A stretch of DNA of 57,693 nucleotides from UBA9662 sp002729415 (GCA_002729415.1 PBXZ01000150.1:1-57693); one strand, 5' to 3'. Shown: positions 46,462 through 56,137, numbered from the stretch's first letter. The notes: generated by a model not told the origin, from the sequence alone. Translations and numbers: made by a program.

Positions 46462-46784
46462 GAGAAACATCAATTACTGGTAAAGCCTAATGGTTACTTC
46501 CATGACATCATTTAAATTAGCGTTTTACCGAATTCTTTAGCTTTTTAGCAAGAACCTGTTTGAAAACAGAAAAACCGAAGTAATTCAAAGATAAACACGA
46601 TGAAAAAAAATGATAGTGATTGCTTTGAGCTTTATGGTAGTGAGTTGTGTGTGTCCCCCCTATTGAGTTGGATGCTACTGGTTTTTCCTACCCATCCCAT
46701 TTACCCAATAATCAGCATACATCTTATCCATATATCGGCTTTTTGGTCAATCTCAATTAACTCAAATTAGAGGAAAATTAACGC
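46462..46784. other. spacer with a lipoprotein-signal-like scrap
   Basis: An 18-codon frame from ATG 46610 (MIVIALSFMVVSCVCPPY, then TGA) reads like a lipoprotein signal with lipobox VVSC. A preceding ATG at 46600 would fuse to it if the A8 run were one base shorter. Otherwise nothing is seen. Confidence 0.4.
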
Positions 46785-47624
46785 ATGGAATTAATAAAGG
46801 GAGATGATTCGAATCACAAAATTGCCGGAGATTTGAATTCCGTCTCTAGCAATAACAGAGGTTATTTAATCGACATGGACGGTGTGATTTATCGGGGAAG
46901 CAAACTGATCCCGGGATCTGACCTATTCATCCAAATACTTTTAGAAAAGGGAATTCCTTTTTTATTCCTGACCAATAACAGCCAAAGAAGTCGATGCGAT
47001 GTTGTGTTAAAACTAGCACATATGGGTATTGATGTTGAAAACACGCACATTTTTACATGTGCTATTTCAACTGCTCGATTTTTAGCGAGCCAAAAGCCCA
47101 ACGGTTCAGCATATGTGATTGGAGATGCAGGACTATTAACTGCGCTACACGATCACGGTTACGCAATTGACGAAACCAATCCGGACTACGTGGTTGTCGG
47201 GGAAGGACGATTGCTTAATTTTGAAGTCTTGGAAAAAGCATTAAAATTAATAATCAATGGTTCAAAGTTAATTGCTACCAATTTAGACCCCAATTGCCCA
47301 ACTGATAGTGGACTTCGACCAGGTTGCGGTTCGACCATCTCCTTTCTAGAAACAGCCTCCGGAAGAAAGGCGTTCAGCGTGGGCAAGCCCAGCCCAATTA
47401 TGATGAGAATGGCACGCAAGGAGTTGGATCTCAGAACAGCAGAAGTTACCATGATAGGTGATACTATGGAAACCGATATTCTCGGGGGATTACAGATGGG
47501 ATATCGAACAATACTGGTTTTTAGCGGTTCGACGGATCCGTTGGATTTAGAGAAATATCCATATCAACCAATCCTAGCTATTCCATCTTTAAAAGATTTG
47601 ATTCATGAAATCGAAAATTTGTAA
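46785..47624 (+). CDS. HAD-IIA phosphatase (NagD / phosphoglycolate-phosphatase-like)
   Basis: 279 aa; AGAGGA lies ~10 bases before the ATG. Motif I is LIDMDGVIYRG (about 26-36) with nucleophile and acid Asp, motif II FLTNNSQRS, motif III GKPSPIMMRMA and motif IV MIGDTMETDILGG. The C2 cap between motifs II and III places it in subclass IIA. It dephosphorylates a small sugar or nucleotide phosphate in the cytoplasm. Extra N-terminal ~25 residues precede the core. Confidence 0.9.
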   Translation: MELIKGDDSNHKIAGDLNSVSSNNRGYLIDMDGVIYRGSKLIPGSDLFIQILLEKGIPFLFLTNNSQRSRCDVVLKLAHMGIDVENTHIFTCAISTARFLASQKPNGSAYVIGDAGLLTALHDHGYAIDETNPDYVVVGEGRLLNFEVLEKALKLIINGSKLIATNLDPNCPTDSGLRPGCGSTISFLETASGRKAFSVGKPSPIMMRMARKELDLRTAEVTMIGDTMETDILGGLQMGYRTILVFSGSTDPLDLEKYPYQPILAIPSLKDLIHEIENL

Positions 47625-47707
47625 ACTAATTTAGCTTGAAAACGATAAGGTAAACTTTCAAACATCACCAAATTATTCGTACCCACCCCGAATATGGTCT
47701 CATCTTC

Positions 47708-48023
47708 CTAACGGGAACAGACAAGTGGTTTCGAAAGGAACACGTGCAGCTCATTGGCAACTGCTTGTAAAGCGTAGTGGTGATACGGATAGTTTTCGAC
47801 CCAAATACAAACTGCGTCCGGTTTGCCACTTGTAATCATTTGATCTACTGTTTCATAGATCTTCTTTTCGAATGTTTCCGTGTAACCCTCAAGTGTTTTG
47901 GGTTGTGGTCAGATAGGCTGAACCAAACAGCTCAACGCTCGGCATGTCACGAAATTTCTGTCCATAATGCAGTTTGTAACTAGATACAGCGCCGACGATG
48001 CCAATCCAAATTTCAGGCTTCAT
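47708..48023 (-). pseudogene. truncated Gfo/Idh/MocA dehydrogenase
   Basis: On the - strand an ATG at 48023 opens KPEIWIGIVGAVSSYKLHYG, a damaged Rossmann start, and stops after TTTQNT. A frame shifted by one continues GYTETFEKKIYETVDQMI, KPDAVCIWVEN, HHYALQAVAN and HVFLSKPLV, the classic Gfo/Idh NAD-domain strand order, to a stop at 47708. The whole C-terminal domain is missing. An intact relative lies at 50054. Confidence 0.75.
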
Positions 48024-48075
48024 ACTCTTGTTCTTTCACTGAAATTGAAAATTTTTATGGCAATGCACCTCAAGA

Positions 48076-48915
48076 TTATCCTCGTGATGGTTCTGACATC
48101 GTTTCACGTGCCTGACGGGATAGTCCGACGAGATGTCCGTCGTTAGCCAGTTTCTGTTCTAGATGTTGCATCCGTTCTGATCCCGCAGTGCGAATCATTG
48201 TCTCACCATATCCTCGCTCAACCCAGAACCGAGCACCACCGCTGATGTAGTTTCTCAAATCTTCCAGCCGATCTTCCGGATAGCGCTGACAACAATTCAT
48301 GGTAAACATACGTCGACGAGAACCTCCACCAAAAGCAGCATGCTTGATATTATGATTAAAGCAAACTATGTCACCTGGCCGTGTTTCAAAAGCAACGGCT
48401 GGTACCTGTTTCCCACTAATTCCCCACAGTTCCTGACTTTTACTAGTTTTTTGGGAAAGCGAATCGGCATAGTCATCGCCGGGGAGGTGACTGCCTGGAA
48501 TTACACAGAGGCAACCGGTATCACGAGTCAGCGGATCAAGGTAGAAAGCGATCTTGATGTGCAATATTTCCTTGTGCCATCCGTCGGAATGCCATCCAGT
48601 GTCACCAACATAGTAATTACCGTCGCTGCCCATGTAATTGAAATTATCTCCAAGCAGCGTTTTGGCAATACTAAGAATACGCGGATCATCCAACAACATG
48701 CTCAACCGCTCGCTTTGGCCAATAAACTGTGCCATACAAGACCTGGCTCTGCCATCATGTGGCTGACCGTTGTGTCCACCACCATTTTCTTTCCATAGCG
48801 CTTCAAATGCTGATTCGATCTCATCAATACAGTCTGTCATTAACCCAGAAAAACTAAGATAACCGAAAGCATGAAAAAAACCGACCTGCTGATCTGTCAG
48901 ATGGAATGCGCTCAT
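48076..48915 (-). CDS. phytanoyl-CoA dioxygenase (PhyH) family protein
   Basis: 279 aa; AAAGGAAAT lies just before the ATG. The iron facial triad is visible as WHSDG (H, D) and NHNIKHAAFGG (late His), with CVIPGSHLPGDDY and an Arg-containing RRMFTMN strand for 2-oxoglutarate. These Fe(II)/2-oxoglutarate enzymes hydroxylate varied small molecules; the lineage suspected here has many copies. It is divergent from the unknown 284-aa gene, across 160 bases. Confidence 0.9.
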   Translation of the reverse strand: MSAFHLTDQQVGFFHAFGYLSFSGLMTDCIDEIESAFEALWKENGGGHNGQPHDGRARSCMAQFIGQSERLSMLLDDPRILSIAKTLLGDNFNYMGSDGNYYVGDTGWHSDGWHKEILHIKIAFYLDPLTRDTGCLCVIPGSHLPGDDYADSLSQKTSKSQELWGISGKQVPAVAFETRPGDIVCFNHNIKHAAFGGGSRRRMFTMNCCQRYPEDRLEDLRNYISGGARFWVERGYGETMIRTAGSERMQHLEQKLANDGHLVGLSRQARETMSEPSRG

Positions 48916-49076
48916 ACGATATTTCCTTTGTCCGATACAAACGGCCTCGGATAATATATCTAGCTACTAACAGTATACATTCTAGGCCACACAAATCAAC
49001 AAGAAAATTTATCCTAATTTTCCATGTCAGTGCTATAATCAGAGAAGTTGAAGAATTAGACAAATGGAATACAAAC

Positions 49077-49931
49077 ATGGAATCTGCCACATTCAAAGTA
49101 GGTGAATTGACCTCTATAATCGGAGATAATACGGCAGACGCCGACCATTGTGCTGGCTACAATGGAATCTGGCATCTGACACACGAATCCAGTCAACGAA
49201 ACCTATTTGTTCCAGCCTACGCTGGTTGGAATCTGGAACATATTTTCGACGGCCATACCAACGGTTCATCCAAAATCTTCTTCGAACCGCGTCACGCGCC
49301 GATGACGTTTCAGCGCCTATCGGATATTGAAGCTGAACTCTATCAACCACCCACACCCACGTTTTTTCTTGAAAGTTGGACCCGTTTTAAATTTGTTGAG
49401 CCGCATTACATAGATGTCAATTTCCGTTTTTTAGCGCATCAGCATGTGTTTGAAGGTAATTATATTGGATTGTTCTGGGCCAGTTACATCAACGCTCCTC
49501 TTGATAAAAGCATCTATTTCCAGGACAACAACTTACATTGGGCACAACTCTGTACCCAGCGACACAACGACGAAAGTACGGTTCGCCATGTTGACGATGA
49601 CAGACGACTGACCTTCAACCCCGATTATGGTGACGCACTATTTCGTAATTTCTCGCCTATGCGTTACCAATTGCCCTTGTTTTATGGTTTGTTTGATGAA
49701 CATATCTGGATCGTGATGTTTGATCGTACCGAAGGTATTCGCATTACACATTCCCCCTCTGGTGGAGGAAAAAACAGCCAATACCAAACTACTAATCCAG
49801 CTTGGGACTTCCAATTCATTATTCCTGATTATCAAGTCAACAAAGAATACGGTTTTAACGCTCGAATGGTGTACCGACCAATTTGCTCACGCAAAATTAT
49901 CCTGAATGAATATCAACACTGGATAAACTAA
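49077..49931 (+). CDS. unrecognised 284-aa protein divergent from PhyH
   Basis: Start taken at ATG 49077 (MESATFKVGELTSIIGDNTA); earlier in-frame codons run through the intergenic region and overlap the PhyH start. No signal peptide. The body is rich in aromatic residues and His/Asp (GYNGIWHLTHESS, NLEHIFDG, HWAQLCTQRHND), with a beta-strand pattern that suggests a sandwich or mutarotase-like fold. It may be a sugar- or amide-handling partner of the PhyH enzyme; I cannot name the family. Confidence 0.65.
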   Translation: MESATFKVGELTSIIGDNTADADHCAGYNGIWHLTHESSQRNLFVPAYAGWNLEHIFDGHTNGSSKIFFEPRHAPMTFQRLSDIEAELYQPPTPTFFLESWTRFKFVEPHYIDVNFRFLAHQHVFEGNYIGLFWASYINAPLDKSIYFQDNNLHWAQLCTQRHNDESTVRHVDDDRRLTFNPDYGDALFRNFSPMRYQLPLFYGLFDEHIWIVMFDRTEGIRITHSPSGGGKNSQYQTTNPAWDFQFIIPDYQVNKEYGFNARMVYRPICSRKIILNEYQHWIN

Positions 49932-50053
49932 GTAGTCGTTAAAACTATATCAAAATTAGAAAGTACACAGGATCAATCTAAGGTGGAGACGTTGCCTCTA
50001 GAGATAAAACCTCGTTTCAATATTTACTGAACTTATTGAACGTCTAACTTAAT

Positions 50054-51208
50054 ATGAAAATAACATTGCCCATCCGCGTTGGGGTTGTTGGCCTTGGTCA
50101 GCGAGGTCTCCAGCACTTAAAAGTACTTTGGANACTTCAGCAAGAAGGTATCGTCCATATCATCACGTTGATTGACACCTATGCNGACAACNTGGCTGAG
50201 GACAAGATCAGTCAACACGTCGATGGTTTTCGGCTCGGCCAGATCTATACCTCAACGGATTTCTTTGGAACNCTGAAATCGATTCCTCTGGATGCTATCT
50301 ATTTTGCNATTCCACCTAGCATTCATAAAGGNGAAATTGTGTCATCGGCACAAGCGGGTATCCACATCTTTGCCGAGAAGCCTATGAGCTTGTATCTCAA
50401 CGAAGTAGTAGAAATGGAACAGGAAATAGCNTCAAATGGTGTGATTGCAACTGTTGGNTTCCAACAGCGTTATGACTCACGATTCGAAGCGGCACAACGG
50501 TTTCTNAGCGACAAAGAAATTGTGATGATTTCAATGATCATGAACAGTACNTTGGAAGCACACTCCGTAAANCATACGCACACAGAAAAGCAAGGAGGAC
50601 CAATCAACCGAATTTGGACATCTAATTACCAATGGTCTGGATCAACTGTTGTTGAAGCAGGTATTCATCAGGNAGACCTGATGCGGTATTGGGCAGGTGA
50701 TATTGCTTGGGTGGAAGCCAACTATGTTGATCGNGATTCTTCTGATATTGTCGATGGNGGTGATAATCCCTATGCCTATCAAGTAACCTTCGGCTTTGCT
50801 AGTGGTACAATTGGTAACCTGNTCCTNTCACGATTACGCAAGGTNTTTTACACCGATAATTACAATAGTATTCTATGGACGNATGGACATCTAAAGTTTG
50901 AGCCTGACGGNGTCGCCGCCTACCATTACGAAGGTGCATACCCACCGGATCAGACNCCNAGCCGAGAAGAAATCCGGCATCTATTACCACTTGCGGGTCA
51001 ACGAAATGCTACGGAAGAAATTAGTCGCGCTTTTTTTAACGCTATCGCTACTGGAGATGAACAAGTACTGCGAAGTACGTTCAGCAGCGGAATGTACAGC
51101 CTCGTTGCTGTATTGGGTGCAAACCTATCGCATCAACTTAACGGACAACGTATCTACCTTGATGAATTATTAACAAATTCCGAATTTGAGTGGTTTCGAC
51201 AAAAATGA
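50054..51208 (+). CDS. Gfo/Idh/MocA family oxidoreductase
   Basis: 384 aa. RVGVVGLGQRGLQHL at 7-21 is the NAD(P) fingerprint; HIFAEKPMSL (~114-123) contains the catalytic-site Lys of the EKP motif; VEAGIHQxDLMRYWAG (~200-215) carries the conserved His. The enzyme would oxidise a sugar, inositol or related polyol. Around fifteen N bases are inside. No ribosome site is apparent. Same family as the broken copy at 47708. Confidence 0.9.
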   Translation: MKITLPIRVGVVGLGQRGLQHLKVLWXLQQEGIVHIITLIDTYXDNXAEDKISQHVDGFRLGQIYTSTDFFGXLKSIPLDAIYFXIPPSIHKXEIVSSAQAGIHIFAEKPMSLYLNEVVEMEQEIXSNGVIATVXFQQRYDSRFEAAQRFXSDKEIVMISMIMNSXLEAHSVXHTHTEKQGGPINRIWTSNYQWSGSTVVEAGIHQXDLMRYWAGDIAWVEANYVDXDSSDIVDXGDNPYAYQVTFGFASGTIGNLXXSRLRKXFYTDNYNSILWTXGHLKFEPDXVAAYHYEGAYPPDQXXSREEIRHLLPLAGQRNATEEISRAFFNAIATGDEQVLRSTFSSGMYSLVAVLGANLSHQLNGQRIYLDELLTNSEFEWFRQK

Positions 51209-51231
51209 AGGAAACAAATGAAATCACTTGN

Positions 51232-51648
51232 CTATGATGTGGAAGNCTGATTCTCTTTCCACTCCCTNTACCTNTGAAAATCGGCATTGATCATAGTTAA
51301 GCAAACACCTATCATAGCAGCATCATCCAAAAGACCNATGCCGGGAATTATGTCTGGAATGATGTCGAGTGGGTTGAGAACGTATAGTAGCGCNACAATA
51401 ACAGCAGCNATTGATGACCAAGGGATTTCTTCGTAANTTTTTCTTCTATAGTCTTGNAGTAGAGAGATGAGCAATCGAATATCTCCAACCANTTTTTGAA
51501 ATGAGTCACCGCCAAGTTTTTGAAAAATTTCNTTAGTTTTGTCTACAATCTTATTAATATCTTCTTGATTCACTTTTTGCGATGAGGCAATCAATCTCTT
51601 TCCTATTTCATTTTTGTCAACTCGACTGTTATCTTCATCTTTTATCAT
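51232..51648 (-). CDS. DUF1232 (YkvA-like) membrane protein
   Basis: 138 aa. The C-terminal half holds the DUF1232 signature LLYVLNPLDIIPDIIPG then GLLDDAAMIG, one short hydrophobic hairpin in a protein that is otherwise helical and charged. Function of the family is unknown. It converges on the Gfo/Idh gene. The upstream limit of its transcript lies in the scrap region. Ten N bases. Confidence 0.75.
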   Translation of the reverse strand: MIKDEDNSRVDKNEIGKRLIASSQKVNQEDINKIVDKTXEIFQKLGGDSFQKXVGDIRLLISLXQDYRRKXYEEIPWSSXAAVIXALLYVLNPLDIIPDIIPGXGLLDDAAMIGVCLTMINADFXRXREWKENQXSTS

Positions 51649-52699
51649 TAAGTTACCTCATCTTGTGGACGCAATATTCTGTCTTTGATCGATAAATATT
51701 GTAATCGATTTATGGAGAAAATTAAAGTTGTATGATTGGTATAAGATTCAAAAATGACAGGGACTAACCTTAATTGTTGATTGGCAAGAATATAACACTT
51801 CGTATTTCCTTTGAATCTATACAAAAACAGCTCCACTATCAAAGAAATAAACGAAATCATTCAAAATGGTAACCGTACAACCACAGGAAAAGGCCTTTTG
51901 GTTGTGAGAACAGATCTGCTGAATGTTGAGCTCAAAGCAACTAGTATTCTCCAGAAGTTAGGGCACAAAATAATAACTTACCATAATACTTGATTATGGT
52001 TAACGTTGAGGAGGATATAACTTAGGGCCATTCCTTGGAAGTTTGACCGATAATGCTGGAGGTTTTCACTCTCTGGTTGATGAAAACCAACCTGGCGTAG
52101 CAATGAATGTCGTTGAATGGATCAGAACACTGGAGATTATCATTACTGGACGGAGAGACGGTGTTCTGTGATTGATTATACACGCTAAATACGGTTCCAA
52201 AATGCCTTGGTTTGACGAGTAAACGCTTGAGCGATATACAATATAAATCTAAAGTGTTAATTCTTTTCGAGATAGAACCAAAGCTCAAATTGAAATGTTT
52301 GCCTTGGCTAATAAGATCGGTCTGTTACTGGATATAGGAGATATATACGAGCCTTCAGTGAACATTACTGATATTCCACAGTTCTCTACGGAGATATTCT
52401 CCAACAGCATTGAACTAAATGACCAATACTGGAAGATCCGTTGTAAATGGAAGTTCTTTATAACTATCATCTTCATTCAACATCTTGTTGTATTTTACGA
52501 GGAAGTTACCGATTCACCATATCCTGAGCTGTTATAAAGGTAATTACGATGATAAAATAAAATCCCTCTCGACTCTGAAATTCCAACCTGGTAAAGGTTC
52601 CAAAGTTTTTTGGAAACAGTCCCTAAGCCCTATCAGTGGATTTGGATGCACGCAAATGACGTCCCCGGTTCAATCCTTGATTCGCCGTCTACCTCTTAC
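51649..52699. other. gene-scrap region, unidentified pieces
   Basis: No intact gene. At least two + strand stretches look protein-coding but lack start or upstream parts: 52008-52170 (reads LGSLTDNAGGFHSLVDENQP and on to a TGA) and 52270-52540 (begins MFALANKIGLLLDIGDIYEP). Neither is recognised. No N bases occur here. Confidence 0.5.
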
Positions 52700-53200
52700 C
52701 TACCTAGCGAGTCTCCAGTCCGAATTGTCAGCAGTCAGCACTGTATGGCCTTTGTAATGATTGTAGATGTTGTGCATGTCCGCAATCGTGTCGAAGTAGC
52801 CTACAATGTGGGTTGCAGTGAAGGACTCACCTGCCTTCACTGGCTTACCGTGGATCTCTAGGACCATGACGATGATATTCCCAAGGCGCTGACTACACCA
52901 AGCCTCATAGACTATCGATGGTTCGAGAGTTATCCCCGCTAGCCAAGGGCCAGATTCACCCGTCTTCTTGTCTCGTAAATGGTAGGCACGAATGAAATTC
53001 GCCGGCGTTTTGTTTAAGTCGCGACGATAACCGAACTTCAAATCCGGTGGGAACGAAGTGAAGAACTCACTAGACGGAATACACACTCCTTTAGGACCAC
53101 CCAGATAACTGAGATAGATTTCGCTGAATGTGTTGCCTTTCTCATGACGGATGCATCCTGGTGTATCATTGCGGAGGAACAGATAACGTTTGAACCACAT
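52700..53200 (-). pseudogene. C-terminal fragment of an unrecognised protein
   Basis: The - strand carries a convincing protein tail of ~165 residues (YLFLRNDTPGCIRHEKG, FGYRRDLNKTPANFIRAYHL, GPWLAGITLEP, HIVGYFDTIADMHNIYNH) ending at 52700. The open frame upstream of ~53200 is antisense to the HsdM scrap, so the coding part begins abruptly at the junction. Family unknown; a mutarotase-like or sugar-binding fold is possible. Confidence 0.5.
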
Positions 53201-53375
53201 GAAGTCAGCCGGATACAGTCTAGATGACAAACGAGATAAGATTGATGACGACGATATTCCTAATGTGATTGCCAAGTGGAAGGAACAAGCAACTTCTAGT
53301 CTGTCTGATCGCAAGTCCAAATGTTTCATGGCGCTTGTGGAAGAGATTCAGGATAACAACTACGATAAGCCTATT
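53190..53375 (+). pseudogene. 3' scrap of a type I restriction methyltransferase (HsdM)
   Basis: The + strand reads MKSAGYSLDDKRDKIDDDDI, then PNVIAKWKEQ, SDRKSKCFMALVEEIQDNNYD. This matches my memory of the C-terminal end of N6-adenine HsdM subunits (a GFSLDDKR..I...DIPDI...W box and an EEI..NNYDLSINRY box). The catalytic NPPF part and any hsdS/hsdR genes are absent. It is cut on the right at the esterase stop codon (53371-53373). Confidence 0.6.
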
Positions 53376-55209
53376 GCATTTTCGCCAGGGCGTCGGCAAA
53401 GGCTTTCCCGATTTGGCCAAGTATCTTGGCGGAGCCCAGATAATGGTAGGCAGCATTTGAAATGCCGGTCTCCAGAATACGGAGCTCTTCCTTTGTAAAC
53501 AATTTGGCCTTGTAATCTTCCACCAGTTTCTTTTGCTCCTCAGCCCCAAGGGCCTTGTCGCTACCTAGGCTCCGGTGCGTGGCGTTCACCTTGTCCATCC
53601 GTAATGAAAGCTCGGTAAGCTGAAGATCCCAGTATTTTTCGGTGAACACAGCCGTGACGTTGCCCTTGAACTCCGGCAGCCTCGCTGGGGCGGACATGGC
53701 CTTGCGAAATTCGCTATGGATGCCCACATATCGTTTCTGATCTGGTCCATACTTTTCGACCGGGCCACCAGCGCCCATGACGCCAATGATGAAGGGTAAT
53801 TTCGGCATGGCGAGATCCTTGCGCACATCCCGGATGAAATGGCCCAGCACCTCGCTGTACTGAGCATAGCCCCCGGGTTCTCCGCGATTCGGGTAGGTGC
53901 CGCGATCCACCATGTCGTTCCAACCTTGGAACCAAACGAAGCCGGCCAACTCATAACCTATCTTGGTGTCGTAGGCCGGGTAGACACGCTTGATGTCACC
54001 CAGCACCTTTTTAATGTGCTCCATCATCAGGCGGTAATATTGGCTAGTCCTCTTTGTACAGTCGGCTTTGGCCTGAGCGAGGTTCTTTCCCTGCTTCTTG
54101 AGATCCTCCAACTGTTGGGCGTTGAACTCGTAGGGGCCAGCACTGAGCGGGCGAAAGTCCGTGTTCAATGACTTGCCTCCCCAAGCAGTCTTGATAAGCA
54201 GGATCGGTTCATCCACGTGTTGTTGCATATAGATGCCAAAGGTCAACTCTGGTCCAATCTTTGGGGCACGACCCGAGGCACCATAACCTACGGTCAATCG
54301 ACCATGCCGCTCGCCCTCCGGCGCCGCCGTATCAACCGACGAAATCCACACGTTTTCGCAAACCTTGGGTGTGCTGTCGGTATTTCGGATTGCCTTGAGG
54401 ATTGGAGCAGTCTTCGGGTCCATACCGATATGGTCAAACGTTCGCACATCGGCATGACCCTGCATGTTCGATTGGCCAACTAGGAGATAGACCTTAAGGG
54501 GTTTGGTCAAGTCAGTCGCTTGACCATCCGAACCAGATATCTGCATCGGGATCTTCTTGGCTTTCCTGCTATAGAGAATCTCATAGACCTCTTCTGGAGA
54601 GCGATTTCGACCCCTGCTTTCATCAAACCACGGAGACCCTCCGGTAAAAATGCGACCCTCAGGAATTCTATTTCCATCTTTAACCCACTCTTCAAAGGTA
54701 GGCGACGCCATACTGGGGATCAACTGAACCATATCCACAAGCGGTTTCCAGGGAGCACCGCCTCCGTTGAATCCAGTGCCCACTTCGAGTACGCCGTTTT
54801 TTCCTTCTCGAATCGGAAACCAATTATTGTAGGTAGAATAAAGCAGGTTACCATCCAGCAGGAATAGGAACCTGCCAAGCCGCCCACTTACAACGATGCG
54901 TAAAGGCGCGATCTTGTCACTGCCTGCATACCCATAGCCCCGTATCCATTTCGGTACGACGGCAACAACTGATTTTTCATTCCTTTTGGAATTTCTAATA
55001 CCAAGCCCCTGCTTGTATAGGGTGTTCAACTTGATCTCCCCATGTCCCGCCTTGTTGAATTTGAGAACGGTCGCATCAACGATCGCCGGCACCTTGGGAT
55101 TGCGAAGTGCCTGACCCAAACCAGCCGGCACTGGCTCATCCCCATAAACATGCGGGACAAACCCAATGATCAACGAGGAGATGAATATCGATAGTTGATA
55201 TGTTTTCAT
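53371..55209 (-). CDS. SASA-type sialate O-acetylesterase-like esterase
   Basis: 612 aa with a signal peptide (LSIFISSLIIGFVPHVYG). The N-terminal ~230 residues are beta-rich and unknown. LKVYLLVGQSNMQGHADV (Ser247 in GQSNM) opens the SGNH/SASA hydrolase domain, with LIKTAWGGKSL and GFVWFQGWNDM as the later blocks; the closing His block is not certain. It would deacetylate an extracellular glycan. Its base composition is plainly more GC-rich than the flanks, especially 53390-54900, with GCC/GGC/CTG-rich codons: a sign of transfer. Confidence 0.8.
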   Translation of the reverse strand: MKTYQLSIFISSLIIGFVPHVYGDEPVPAGLGQALRNPKVPAIVDATVLKFNKAGHGEIKLNTLYKQGLGIRNSKRNEKSVVAVVPKWIRGYGYAGSDKIAPLRIVVSGRLGRFLFLLDGNLLYSTYNNWFPIREGKNGVLEVGTGFNGGGAPWKPLVDMVQLIPSMASPTFEEWVKDGNRIPEGRIFTGGSPWFDESRGRNRSPEEVYEILYSRKAKKIPMQISGSDGQATDLTKPLKVYLLVGQSNMQGHADVRTFDHIGMDPKTAPILKAIRNTDSTPKVCENVWISSVDTAAPEGERHGRLTVGYGASGRAPKIGPELTFGIYMQQHVDEPILLIKTAWGGKSLNTDFRPLSAGPYEFNAQQLEDLKKQGKNLAQAKADCTKRTSQYYRLMMEHIKKVLGDIKRVYPAYDTKIGYELAGFVWFQGWNDMVDRGTYPNRGEPGGYAQYSEVLGHFIRDVRKDLAMPKLPFIIGVMGAGGPVEKYGPDQKRYVGIHSEFRKAMSAPARLPEFKGNVTAVFTEKYWDLQLTELSLRMDKVNATHRSLGSDKALGAEEQKKLVEDYKAKLFTKEELRILETGISNAAYHYLGSAKILGQIGKAFADALAKMQ

Positions 55210-55274
55210 AAATAAGCTAAATTGTATTTCAGAAGCATAATGAATATAATTTCAGAACAATTGCTTGCTTCTGA

Positions 55275-55562
55275 CTAAAGAGCTGAAGACAAAAGTTGAT
55301 CTCTTAGCAACTGATTATCTTTTAGGAACAAAAAACCAAAAATATCATCATATTGCAGTTTCCAGCTAGACCAACCATGACCTGCATTCAACTCACCGCC
55401 TAAGATGTTATAACCAAGTTTTGAAAGCTTACTAAAAATCTTGCTATTTCTTTCATGAAGACCTTCTACATCCATATTTCTTCGCTTAATGTCATATTTA
55501 CCCCAATTAAGGTAAATACTGATCGGCTGATATTTCACATTATCTATTAGTTGGTTAATCAT
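55275..55562 (-). pseudogene. C-terminal fragment of a putative esterase (Fes/EstD type)
   Basis: 95 residues: ISIYLNWGKYD, then LSKLGYNILGGELNAGHGW and a FGFLF end, the last strands, catalytic-His loop (GHGW) and helix of the alpha/beta-hydrolase esterase family that includes enterochelin esterase. The nucleophile Ser and the first two thirds are absent, and a stop codon lies just upstream of the ATG. Confidence 0.6.
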
Positions 55563-55764
55563 CTTTTCTCTACTATAGCAGATTCAAGCCAGAGGTTAAC
55601 AGGAAATCAACTCGCAATTTCGCGAACAAGAATCGGACAGAAAGCCAAATTTGATCAGTTTCTATCTTATCAAAACGCCACATTCCTTGTAAAGTTGGAT
55701 GTGCTATGGTTCCTGGAAGTTCATTGCCAATCCATATTGATTAAGTATATGCAGGACACAACAT

Positions 55765-56137
55765 AATCAGGCGAATTTGTTTGTTGGCGACAAAATCAAT
55801 GCCTACAACGATTCTCTGAACACAGTGTTGCCGATTACAAGCCAGTTCACTGACATCGTGTTTTATCAGACGTATGCGCGATCATCAGGTGCAGGAACTA
55901 GGTTTAGATCGTTGGTCCAAGATTACCAATAAGCCTCTAATAAATGATGATTCGTCCTTCACAATCACCGATAGTATGCCGCGCCCCTATGGACCTGTGG
56001 CCGACAATTTGAAGCAGAGAGCCGATTGGACTAACGAATTCTTCCGGAAAGCATTTGAGCGTCAGGAATTCGTTAATTATCACTATTGCGGTCTGATCGA
56101 TGCATCCAACCTAGTGCCGTACAAACTAGCATATTAA
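55765..56137 (+). pseudogene. agarase-like glycoside hydrolase fragment with frameshift
   Basis: Frame 1 (55765-55890) reads VGDKINAYNDSLNTVLPITS, FTDIVFYQTYAR; a shift near 55885 continues LGLDRWSKITNKPLINDDSS, NLKQRADWTNEFFRKAF, NYHYCGLIDASNLVPYK to 56137. This is the active-barrel end of beta-agarase-like hydrolases as far as I recall, truncated on both sides. The surrounding 55563-55764 and 56138-56319 hold nothing else I can name. Confidence 0.55.

Noticed and set aside
48906..49076. Upstream extension of the unknown 284-aa gene
   Set aside because: It overlaps the PhyH start on the other strand, lacks a ribosome site, and has spacer-like composition.
51648..51860. 70-aa - strand frame ending in TAATG overlap with the DUF1232 gene
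   Set aside because: The overlap resembles coupling, but the sequence has no family-like pattern and no ribosome site, and it lies in the scrap region.
53201..53329. N-terminal part of the 52700 - strand frame
   Set aside because: It is exactly antisense to the HsdM-like stretch, so the open frame there is a shadow.
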